NCBI GenBank assembly: GCA_036784855.1
Contig: JAZDSV010000027.1
Span: 17,501-81,500 of the forward strand
Direction: 5' to 3'
Length of the DNA: 64,000 nt
Source of the DNA: Aphelidium insulamus
Lineage: Eukaryota; Aphelidiomycota; Aphelidea; Aphelidiaceae
The first letter of the stretch is position 1; each line of letters opens with the position of its first letter. A model generated the notes under the pieces. It was not told the origin of the DNA, searched no databases, and worked only from the letters and a program-made list of their open reading frames with translations. A program made the translations under genes and the position numbers. Shown here piece after piece: positions 55,631 to 64,000 of the stretch.

Positions 55631-58600
55631 ATGCGCACGGGAGACAGTTTCGGGAGTCTGAGCGATTTGGGCAACAGCGGCACGGCAGGCAAGACAGCGG
55701 ATGGCACCACCACCGACACCGGCACGTTTGCCATACGCGTCGTGCTCCCGGCGCTCAAGTTGAAAAAGTTTATCCGCGTCTCGCACACGGACCAAGTGGG
55801 CCATGTCAAGCTGCGGGTGCGTCGGATGGCGGAATGGATATCAGATGAGTGGCGTCTGACCATTCACTCGCGCAGATCATTAAGCACATGGCCAGCGGGG
55901 TGTTGGACATACTGAACTATGGACTGTTCCAGGAGGGAGCGGACGGTCGGCGCGGCAAGTTTCTCGATGACACTCGACGCGTGTCCGACTACTCACTGGC
56001 CGACAATGTAGTGACATTATTATTCTTTGAGCTATTCATTAACATGGCAGATGCAATTGGAACTGCGAATGAAGCACCGCACGGGTCTGCAGCCAGGTTC
56101 GCGTGCCTACGAGAAGGACAATGGGAAGAAGGCGCAGAAAAAGTTCATGGATCTCATCAGGTAAATATGATTGTTTGTTGATAGATGTACATACACTATA
56201 TCTCATCCTTGCAGAGAGGGCACAACGGCCGTGGAAGAGGTGCGAGAAAAGTGCAAGGCCAACAGCAACTTTGACTGCAATTTCGTGCATGATGATGGCA
56301 GTAAGTTCCGTGTAATTATATATAATATACATATATATATATATATACACTTATCTTTCCAGTGACACCGCTCACGGTGGCCGTGCTGAGTGACAGCCGT
56401 GACATGCTGCTGGCACTCATTGAGGCGGGTGCGTGCATCGACTACCGCACACGGCACGGACACTTTGGTGGCAACTATCTGGCATCGGGCGGCAGTGGGG
56501 CGCTGAATGCTCTCGGCACCGGCTACTTTACCCCGATTCATGTGGCCGCCGCCGAGAACAAGATGACTTCCCTGCAGGCATGTTGTACAAGTAGTATGGT
56601 ACAGTGTAGAGTGTTTATACCGTGTATGTATAGGTACTGTTGCAGTATGGACACGCGCCGAACTTGCGGGACTCTGGCGGACTGTCGCCGATTATCCATG
56701 CGTACGTGTCCTGCTACTACTTTGACTACCACACCACAGAGACTATGTACACCTGACTGTATATATACCATGCAGGGCCGCGGCGGGACACGACGACATT
56801 GTCCGCGTGCTGTTGATCTCGCTGGTCAGCAGCCCGGTGGCACAGATCACCCAAATGTCCCAGCTGCAGCAGGAGGTGGACGAGGTGGACTCGCTGGCAC
56901 GCACACCGCTGCACCACGCCTGCGCCAACGGCCACGCCACCACCGTCCGTGTGCTGCTCGAGTACGGCGCCAACCCGAACGCGCTCAACAGTACCGGCAA
57001 CACCCCGCTCCACCTGGCGTGCACCAGTCCGCAGAGTGGCCAGGCCCATCGGGAGGTGGTGCGCCTGCTGCTCTGCTACGGCGCAGACCGGGACAAACGG
57101 ACCCGTGCGGGACAGACCGCGGGGCAGGTGGCGCTCCTGAGCGGCAACATGCAGCTCACCGAGTTCATCAAGCGGTTCCAGCTGGACGCCGACGACGCGG
57201 GCAGTGTGCCGCTCCATCCGCTCACGCTGGACACGCTACAGATGCGGGATCAGGCGGCGTGGCTGCAGTTACGCAAGTCGGTCTCGGCGGGGCAGATCCT
57301 GTCCGCCACGGGGCTGTATGCCGCCAGTGCCATCTCGGCGTCCAGCACTGTCACTGGTGCTACTGCTGCATCCAACTCGATCTCGCTGCCGGGACAGCCG
57401 CTTTCGGCAAGCGGCCACGGCGGCTCAATGTCACTGGCAAGCGGGTACAGCTCGCTGTCCCGGCCCACACGCAGCCCGTCCGGCATCTCGCCGTCCTACT
57501 CGCAGACCGCCTTTTCTCAACAGCTGTCACAGTCGACACTACCGCCGGCTGTCTCCGCCTCGTCCACCGCCACCAGTCAGTCGGAACTTTCAAACGCGGC
57601 ACCATCTGCGACTGTTGGGGCGGACATGCATGCTGGTAGTAACCACTCACCGCAACAGCAACAACAGCCGCAGTACATTCCCGCCGTGCAGCAGCAGAGT
57701 GGCGGATCTATCCGGGCGAGACGTGCGCCGCCTCCCTCTGTGCCCATGGAGTTTAGGCAGCAGGCTAGTATGACCGCAAATGCTATGGCCGATGTCCCAC
57801 CCGCCCCTGCTGCAACAGCCCTGCCGTCATTTCCCTCTTTTTCGGCCGGTGCCGGTACGTGTACGAGTAGTTTAATCGACGTACAGTGATGACTGCCCAT
57901 ACACTCACACACGCAGGCTCCAGCAGTCCAGTGGTGACACAGAACCGTGGCCAGCGACTGCCACCCCCGCCACCGCCATCACAGTCTGGAGTTGGTAATA
58001 CTGATCGGCACATGTCAATGCCGCCGCCGCCACCACCACAGCAGTCTCAACATGGTTTTGACAAGCACATGTCGATGCCGCCGCCGCCGCCCACAGCCGC
58101 GCCACAGACCGCCACATGGCAACAGCGACCCATGTCTTTGGCACAACAATCGGAACAGTTGCCACCTCCATCCGTGCCAACATTCCACCCGGCATCAATG
58201 ATGGCTGCACCAGCTTCTCCGGCAATGCACGCTCCACCCGCCATGCCCGCTGCAATGCCGGCAATGACACTGGAACAGCAGCAGCAAATGATGCAAATGA
58301 TGCAGATGATGATGCAGATGCAGCCGTCCATGATGCGTACGTAACAGTATATGTATCTATACACTACATAATTATATAGTGGGGGCCACGGCTGGTGGAA
58401 TGCAGATGCCGATGCAAATGCCCATGATGCCAATGATGCAGGGGCCAGTAACGGCAACAGCAGCACCAGGCGCGGCCCCATCGGATCTAATGGCACACCT
58501 GCAGCGCATGGAGGAGGAGAAACGACGTCTGCAGGCCGAAGTTGAACAGTTGAGACAGCAGCAGCACCATCAACAGCAACAGCAACAGCAGCGGCCATAG
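55631..58600 (+). CDS. SHANK-like protein: SPN domain plus ankyrin repeats
   Basis: Nine exons: 55631-55816, 55876-56007, 56051-56160, 56215-56300, 56363-56577, 56634-56701, 56776-57854, 57917-58336, 58380-58600 (732 aa). The N-terminal 100 residues match the SHANK/ProSAP N-terminal ubiquitin-like SPN domain: TFAIRVVLPALKLKKFIRV, GVLDILNYGLFQEGADGRRG, KFLDDTRRVSDY, NMQLELRMKHR. Ankyrin repeats follow: MTPLTVAVLSDSRDMLLALI, FTPIHVAAAENKMTSLQVLL, RTPLHHACANGHATTVRVLL, NTPLHLACTSPQ and GQTAGQVALLSGNMQLTEFI. The rest is disordered, with poly-Pro runs (PPPPPPSQS), Met/Gln-rich stretches and a final coiled coil (LQRMEEEKRRLQAEVEQLRQ). No PDZ, SH3 or SAM domain. The fifth intron starts with GC (CAG/GCATGT, 56578-56633), which is needed for frame. 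Animal SHANKs scaffold synapses; here perhaps a small-GTPase- or actin-linked scaffold (inference). Confidence 0.85.
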
Positions 58601-58653
58601 CTATATTTTAAATCATTCTCGAGCTTAATATACATGACGTCCATTCTCATTTC

Positions 58654-58674
58654 TGTGTGTGTGTGTGTGTGTGT
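58654..58674. repeat. (TG)n microsatellite
   Basis: About ten TG units followed by ATATAT, in the spacer after the SHANK-like gene. Confidence 0.95.
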
Positions 58675-59221
58675 ATATATATGAGTATATGTGAGTATAG
58701 AGTCGACATGCTATGTATAACGCACACATTGCCACTTGACAGTTGCCACTTATTTGACTTCAGAATATTCTTTTCATTGGTCCACGACACCATAAACAGG
58801 TCCAGAGTTAATGCACTGGCATATAGAAAGACAGGTAGAGGAGACGGTATACCGTCTCTTCTCATGTAATTGAATGTGTACATTGATTTACATGAAACCG
58901 AAACGTACTGTCAGTGTATGAAGCGTGAAGCGGCGCATCAATGCACAGGTACCGATAGTTGACCACCACGGGTCCGCTGAAGAATGCTAGCATAGTCGAG
59001 AGTTGAGAGTTGAATTCGGAGGTTATTTGAAGTTGTGAAACCCGAGAAGTAACGATCTCAGTGTCGGCCACCCAACGCGCTTCTAGATTTTGCGCCTCAT
59101 GGCAGGCCGTGGCGCAGTCGGTCAAGGTCGGTACGTGATTGGCGCAGCAAATACGGCGGCGTAATTTTTAGAGTGAAGAAGATGTAGAGCAACCATTGCG
59201 ATTGGCCGCCGCACAGAAATT
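58675..59221. other. Intergenic, no gene recognised
   Basis: About 550 bp. Two inverted CCAAT boxes (GATTGG at 59138 and 59201) mark the approach to the chitinase promoter; otherwise nothing. Confidence 0.45.
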
Positions 59222-59231
59222 TACAACGCGA

Positions 59232-59266
59232 CCAATCGGATGAGGCCGCCATGACACACTATAAAT
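59232..59266 (+). promoter_or_regulatory. CCAAT and TATA elements of the chitinase gene
   Basis: CCAATCG at 59232-59238 and TATAAAT at 59260-59266, respectively about 90 and 60 bp before the ATG; the TATA position fits initiation about 30 bp downstream. This is the clearest core promoter in the window. Confidence 0.5.
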
Positions 59267-59321
59267 TAACTGTTCGCTTCATACATTTTCTTCTTTTAGG
59301 CTTGAGACTTTCAAAATTACT

Positions 59322-60459
59322 ATGGTTCTGACACATCGCATTGTCGGATACTTTGCTGGCTGGACAATCTATGACCAAAACTTTCAGCCTGCAGACATTC
59401 CCGCCGCCAAGTTGACGCATATAAACTATGCGTTTGCCAATGTGGGTGACCATGGCGGAGTGATACTGGGCGATCGGTATGGCGACGTTGAGAAGGTGTA
59501 TCCCGGGGATAAGCCAGACAAGCAGCCATTCTGCTTTGAATCAGCTGTTGAACAAAGTACGCCCTGCCAACCCCGGCTTGAAAGTGTCACTGTCCATTGG
59601 CGGCTGGACGTGGAGCGACAAATTCTCCATAGTGGCACGCAATGAAACCGGACGCGCCAAGTTTGCCGAGTCCGTCAAAGCCATAGTGCACAAGTACGGA
59701 TTCGACGGTGTTGACATAGACTGGGAGTTTCCAGTGGAAGGCGGAATGAAGAAAAATAGCTATTCCCCCAACGATGGCAAGAACTACGTGCTACTGTTGA
59801 AGAAGATTCGTGAGCTGCTCGGTCCGAAAAAATTGCTCTCGATCGCCGTGCCCGCCATGCCTAGCGTTGCAAAGCACGTCGACATGGCCGCAGTTGCCCC
59901 CTTAGTGGACTTTGTAAACGTTATGACATATGATTTCCGCGGTCCGTGGTCTACTTATACGGGGCACTTGGCTCAGCTATACAATTCTCCGAAAGACCCT
60001 GATGTTGACGGCCGGACTGTCAGTGTAAATTCCACCATGCATTGGTATATGAAGCATGGCATGCCGGCAAAGAAGATAAACATGGGCATGCCGATGTACG
60101 GCACTGGCTGGCAGGGAATTATCAAGTCTAAAAAGACATCAGGAAGACCGGTACAGTTGTTTCAAAAGTACGAGAAAATTCCACAAGGCACGTGGGGAAA
60201 GGCAAATTTTGATAATTATGATGTGATAAAACGTATCGAACGTAAACAACTGGTAACAGTGTGGGACTCCAAGGCGCATGCTTCCTGGGCGCACAGCCCA
60301 TCAGGTAATCTGATTATTAGCTACGAGAGCGTGCGATCAGCGCGAGAAAAGGCGCAGTATGCCATTGACCATGGGCTGGGCGGCGTGATGTTTTGGGAGT
60401 TGTCCAACGATGCCAAAGGCGCCAACTCCCTGTTGAAAGCAGTGCACGAAAAGTTTTAA
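59322..60459 (+). CDS. GH18 chitinase with a frame break
   Basis: Family 18 glycoside hydrolase. The first 70 codons read RIVGYFAGWTIYDQNFQPAD and LTHINYAFANVGDHGG; after a change of frame near 59480-59545 the rest reads LKVSLSIGGWTWSDKF, FDGVDIDWEFP (the DxxDxDxE catalytic motif, acid Glu present), VMTYDFRGPW, MGMPMYGTGW and GGVMFWELSND to the stop at 60459. Resembles fungal class V chitinases such as Trichoderma chit42. No signal peptide precedes GYFAGW. The frame change could be a micro-intron (31 bp, GTTGAG...CCAG at 59484-59514; or 22 bp, GTGTAT...CCAG at 59493-59514) or a one-base indel. Both introns would remove part of the EKVYPGD stretch, whose position matches the family, so I lean to an indel. 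Confidence 0.8.
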
Positions 60460-60634
60460 TTTCCCTTACAAAGTATATGAGATATCAATATGAATGTAAT
60501 CAATGTAATCAATAGAGTCATTGAAGACTGTAACTAATGGTATTAGTACAGTACAGTAACAGGGTTTGGAGTGTTCATTTGAGTGATAGTTGCTAGGAGT
60601 GCAGCGGCGAGAGTAAAAGAAGTAACGGTTGAAA

Positions 60635-60805
60635 ATGGCCGACAACAGCCGACAGCATATGCAACTTGCGGAAGGTTACTCATCGCGCGACTCATTGTCG
60701 CAATCTCTCACGAGCTCTGAAGCCAATTCGAGTACAAATTGGATGGAAATGCCCCGGTTTCACGCTGAAGGCCATAAACTGCCTTCTTCCGGCCGCAAAT
60801 CTTGA
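60635..60805 (+). CDS. Small open reading frame, 56 aa
   Basis: ATG 60635 to TGA 60803-60805 in a favourable context (GAAAATGGCC). Reads MADNSRQHMQLAEGYSSRD, then a Ser-rich segment and a Lys/Arg end (SGRKS). No signal peptide, membrane segment or known family. It fills the gap between the chitinase and TMEM208; no splice extension was found. Could be a small gene or chance. Confidence 0.3.
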   Translation: MADNSRQHMQLAEGYSSRDSLSQSLTSSEANSSTNWMEMPRFHAEGHKLPSSGRKS

Positions 60806-60870
60806 TTTAACGATCATGGAAAATATTTAACTGAATATCACAGATTATGTGATATCAATGTAGTCATTTG

Positions 60871-61677
60871 TTATCGCGCACTGTTGCGATACTTTGGCTG
60901 CTGTTGCTGGTGCCGCCGTTTCTCTGACCGCCGTGACGGCGCCGTCGCCCCATCTCCCTCAGCACCCATCATGGAGCCGCGCAGCAGTGGGATCACCCAC
61001 CCGGCTGCCTTGTAGCCGCCAAATGCTGGTATCTTCAGAGTGTCATTACTGATATATGAAGATATGGGAATAGCCACTTGCCACCGCGTACAACAGCCAA
61101 AAGTAGCCCGACAGCAGTGAGAGCAAGTGCACCACCCACGTGACGTAGATGACATCAAACATGTATCTATAAGGTGACTTGGCAAATGAACTGTCTGGAG
61201 TACGGTGGCCATACTGTGTGAGACCAGCGCCATTCAAGTCGGCACCTGCACAGTTATGTGTATGGAATAGACGGCAAGCAAGCACACCGCATACCGCCAG
61301 ATATCAACGCACGAGTGGCCGGGTCGTAGGTGGGACGTGCCATGCTGTGCAGCTGGTAGTGGAGAAAGAGCGCCACGGCATTAGTGACCGCGTAAACCAC
61401 CCACGACGCCGAAGACCACGGCACACCGCGCCACAGCCAGTTCACACACAGATAGAGTGCCTATGGATAGAAACATACATTAGTACGTTGTATGTGGGCG
61501 AATACAGCAACGAGACTTGCGTTGACGGCCAGGAAGCCGCGCTGCAGCAAGGCAAGCATCTGTGCATTGCTCTGTGCCACCTTTTTCTCCGACTGGTTGG
61601 CCTATGGCGTGTGAGTGTGGTGGGGGCATGTAGCAGACAGAGGGAGCATGCATGCAGGCAATATTTAAGCTCACCAT
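60871..61677 (-). CDS. TMEM208: TMEM208 / SND2 ER targeting protein
   Basis: Minus strand, five exons: 61677-61675, 61601-61506, 61460-61295, 61245-61085, 61032-60871 (195 aa; introns 73, 45, 49, 52 bp). The first coding exon is only the ATG, followed at once by GTGAGC. The protein matches TMEM208/SND2: a short Lys/Gln-rich N-terminus (ANQSEKKVAQSNAQML), two paired membrane segments (RGFLAVNASLVAALYLCVN; SASWVVYAVTNAVALFLHYQ), HSMARPTYD, ISGGADLNGAGLTQYGH, two more segments (MFDVIYVTWVVHLLSLLSGY, FWLLYAIPAFGGYKAAGW) and a basic tail (RRSEKRRHQQQQ). It belongs to the SRP-independent route that inserts proteins into the ER. The second intron could be read as 18 bp, but a 45-bp version has a TACTAAT branch point and a better protein join. 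Shares an 87-bp divergent promoter with CFAP100. Confidence 0.85.
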
Positions 61678-61764
61678 CTCCGTGCTTGACTACGCCTCCG
61701 CGTTGTCTGACGCGCTTATATATAGAACCGACACACAATAATACACACAGCACTGTCACACTGA

Positions 61765-63727
61765 ATGGCCACCACGACTTCATCGCGCAGACGGTCTTCG
61801 GTGCCGGTGCCGGCCACCGCACGCTCCGGTATGGATGTATTAAGCTCTATATGTAGATATATGTATGCAGATTGCTGACTAGGTGTGCACAGCCGGTACT
61901 GCCGCGACGCCCAACAGCAATCCATTCCAAGTACCCGCCGACCAAGAGATATTTGCGATGCGCGACCGCGAGAAGCAGCGCCACTCTGATGTATGACCGT
62001 TATATATGTTTATATATATATGTATGTATATACATATACTTGTATTTAACATGTGATGGCAGCACCGCGTCCTGCTGCAGCGCCAAAAGATCTATGAAAA
62101 GGGCGTGAAACAGTGCGGCACGCGCACCCGCGATCTGCTGGCCGACACCCAGCTCGACGTCCCCTTCCTGGAGCAGCTGGAGAAGAGCCGTGCCGCGCGT
62201 GCCGACGAGCAGGCCGCACTGCTGCCCAAGGGATACACGGAGAAGATGTTTGTGCGCGAGGGGCTGCACGAGTTCATTGCCAATAAGCGCGAGATGTTTT
62301 TCCTGCAGTACGCGCTGGCCGTCAAGACGGACGAGATTGACAAGCTCGAGAAGGCCACACAGGTAAATATCTTCTTATTTATAGTTGAAGTATTAAGATT
62401 TAAATGGGCAGGACGAGGAAGTGGCACTGTTGGATGAGGAACGTGCACTGGAGGATGATACGGCCAAGTTTGATGCCTATCTCAAAGAGAATGACAAGAA
62501 CTGTGTCGAGGCTATCCGCAAGTATGATTTAGATGTAGTTAAAGTTTTTCTTCTGTCCAATTAATGATTAGGGCTGATAATGAGACCAAGTTGAAGTTGG
62601 AAAAGATCCAAGAGGCCAAGCGCGTCACACAGCAAGTGGCAGTGAGCAAGGCCGAGATCATGAAGCATCAGGACCATCTTGCGGATTTGTGCGTACATGC
62701 ATTTATAAAAGTTATATGATATTATAGCATGTAGAATCCGGTATCGAGACTTTTTGCGCGAGATCGCCCCGCGCGATGTGGGCGCCACCGGCCCGCCCGA
62801 CCCAGAGGACATTGACGCACTGATGCGCCACTATCAGCGTCCCGAGCAATTGTTGCGCATATTCAGCGACCTCGAGGAGAACAACCTGTCACTGATTCAG
62901 AGCTGTCAAGAGACCGAGGAGACACTGGAAGATCTGAAGCGCAAGATTGCCAGCACCGAGGACAACATGTGCGTGCACCTGAGATGTTTGGTTTAAACGT
63001 AGGTACTGATCGTATCACAGGGCCACCGAGTCGGACAGTCTGCAGCGTCAAATCAATGCAATGAAGTTGACAATAGCAAAGGAAGAGGAAAAGGCCAACC
63101 AGCTGGAGATCAAGACGCAGTACGCTTATCAGCATCATGTAACCAGTAGAGACTAACGGCCGCCAGGCTGGCTACCAAGGCCATGGCAGCTGGTGCCGGC
63201 AAAGACTCGCAGGAGACCACGCTGGCACGGCTGCACTCACGGGTGACGGACGCGTACAAAAAGTGTATTGGTGGAACAGTGGCCGAGTCGTCGCAGCTGT
63301 CCACGCTGCAGATGCTGGCGGCCATAGAGGGCAAGTTGGAGTCTCTGCTAGAGTCGCTAGAGTCCATGCCAGCCAGTATTGTGGAGCAGGCCGAGAAGGT
63401 GGGTGGCATGGTGTGATTAAGTGTATATTCACTCTGTGTTCAGGCAAAAGAAAAGGAGCGCCGTCAGAGGCAGCGCGAACAAAAGATTGAACTGCAACGT
63501 CAACTGCAGGAGGAACGCATTCGCAAAGCAATGGAGCGCGCACAGGCACCTGTCAAGAAGAAGGCATGTAAATTATTCAAATGTTTTATATCTACTAATG
63601 AGGGTGTGGATAGAGCGGGAAAGCAATCATGTTTCGGTCAGTGTTGCCAAAGATTGAACGGCACGAGGCAGCGCAGCTTGCAGCCGGACCAGGTGATGAC
63701 CTGGAAGCGTACTTTCTGGACTTGTGA
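61765..63727 (+). CDS. CFAP100: CFAP100/MIA1 axonemal coiled-coil protein
   Basis: Ten exons: 61765-61828, 61893-61990, 62063-62362, 62412-62521, 62572-62688, 62735-62968, 63021-63119, 63167-63398, 63444-63563, 63614-63727 (495 aa; introns 45-72 bp). Matches CFAP100 (CCDC37) along its length: NPFQVPADQEIFAMRDREKQ at the N-terminus, FIANKREMFFLQYALAVK, KFDAYLKENDKNCVEAIRK, YRDFLREIAPRD, PEQLLRIFSDLEENNLSLIQ, coiled coils of KEKERRQRQREQKIE type, and KAIMFRSVLPKIE near the C-terminus. With CFAP73 it forms the MIA complex that tethers inner dynein arms in motile cilia. The gene therefore implies a flagellated stage. The last intron (63564-63613) begins with GC (AAG/GCATGT) and has TACTAAT before its AG; a GT donor two bases later would give a stop. 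Confidence 0.9.
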
Positions 63728-63899
63728 GATGATATGCAGCCACAATAAAGTTGATCTGCACCTGGAAGCGTACTTTCTGGACTTGTGAGATGATTTGCAG
63801 CCACAATAAAGTTGATCTGCAACTGGAAGCGGTGCTTTCTGGACTTGTGAGATGATATGTATGCATTCACAATAAAGTTGATCTGCACCTGGAAGCGTG
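63700..63899. repeat. Tandem repeat of the CFAP100 3' end
   Basis: Units of 61, 61 and 66 bp at 63700-63760, 63761-63821 and 63822-63887, with a partial unit to 63899. Each carries the end of the reading frame (CTGGAAGCGTACTTTCTGGA, encoding LEAYFLDL or a variant), the TGA stop and an AATAAAG signal. Confidence 0.95.
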
Positions 63900-64000
63900 T
63901 TCCGTCGCACCAGCTACCGCCAACGCATTTAATCAGACGTACACGGACTTTATGACAAAGTACAACACGTCAGCACAGAGCCACAGTGGATCGCACCCAA
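63888..64000 (+). other. Open frame continuing from the last repeat unit to the window end
   Basis: In the phase that reads LEAYFLDL-stop in the earlier units, the last partial unit reads LEACSVAPATANAFNQ and stays open to the window end (TYTDFMTKYNTSAQSHSGS). It may be the original downstream end of the CFAP100 frame, displaced by the tandem duplication, or an exon of the next gene. Confidence 0.35.

Noticed and set aside
56302-56362. AT microsatellite as a separate feature
   Set aside because: It is wholly inside a SHANK-like intron and shows nothing beyond simple TA repetition.
59100-59160. tRNA-like stretch GTGGCGCAGTCGGTCAAGG
   Set aside because: Resembles a tRNA D-arm, but I could not build an acceptor stem, anticodon arm or T-arm around it.
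61461-61478. An 18-bp intron in TMEM208
   Set aside because: GTATGTTTCTATCCATAG would keep frame, but a 45-bp alternative (61461-61505) has a TACTAAT branch point, a typical size and a better match to the TMEM208 membrane segment.

Overview
The window is nuclear DNA of a gene-dense eukaryote. Genes sit on both strands, mostly 50-700 bp apart, and are cut by very short introns (most 40-75 bp, a few apparently 28-32 bp). Branch-point-like TACTAAT/CTAAC motifs lie close to the 3' splice sites. The gene content points to a flagellated, probably parasitic opisthokont such as a chytrid-like or rozellid/aphelid-like fungus or a unicellular relative of animals. The signs are a telomeric RAP1 with Myb and RCT domains, a SHANK-like SPN plus ankyrin protein, the axonemal protein CFAP100, a Crypton element with a GCR1_C-type tail, Crinkler genes and a PARP6/8-type family known from fungi. 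This placement is inference from gene content only.

Layout. 0-5 kb: two head-to-tail PARP6/8-like ADP-ribosyltransferase genes; the complete one has an N-terminal signal peptide encoded by its own small exon. 5-7.2 kb: a Crypton tyrosine-recombinase element. 7.7-10.9 kb: Crinkler (CRN) gene debris, including one pseudogene and a ubiquitin-like CRN header fragment. 11.5-12.6 kb: MTAP. 12.8-13 kb: a fragment of a glycosyltransferase gene. 13.1-15.7 kb: an intact five-exon Crinkler with a P-loop NTPase and a restriction-nuclease-like end. 16.2-19.3 kb: two secretory-pathway carbohydrate enzymes (O-fucosyltransferase-like, and PC-esterase/TBL-like). 19.9-21.6 kb: an RtcB-family RNA ligase. 22.4-26.7 kb: a CLC channel/transporter. 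27.1-32.2 kb: secreted trypsin-like protease, NAR1, mitochondrial HSP70. 32.8-36.8 kb: small secreted cysteine-rich protein, a disordered protein and a secreted ankyrin protein. 37-39 kb: RAP1, then a 5'-truncated LINE with target-site duplications. 39.3-48.3 kb: a 2,875-residue bridge-like lipid-transfer protein (BLTP2/Hobbit/FMP27 family). 48.9-55.5 kb: second secreted ankyrin protein, SLY41/TPT-type transporter, third short secreted ankyrin protein, mitochondrial bL34. 55.6-58.6 kb: SHANK-like gene. 59.3-60.5 kb: GH18 chitinase with a frame break. 60.6-63.7 kb: tiny ORF, TMEM208/SND2, CFAP100 with a triplicated 3' end.

How it fits together. Housekeeping genes alternate with genes for candidate host-facing proteins: secreted ADP-ribosyltransferases, Crinkler, secreted protease, cysteine-rich protein and three secreted ankyrin proteins. 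The last group looks recently duplicated or partly decayed in the first 16 kb, the pattern expected of a fast-evolving effector repertoire. No rRNA, tRNA or CRISPR array was recognised. All exon models were made by eye from reading frames and splice motifs, and each was checked for phase consistency.
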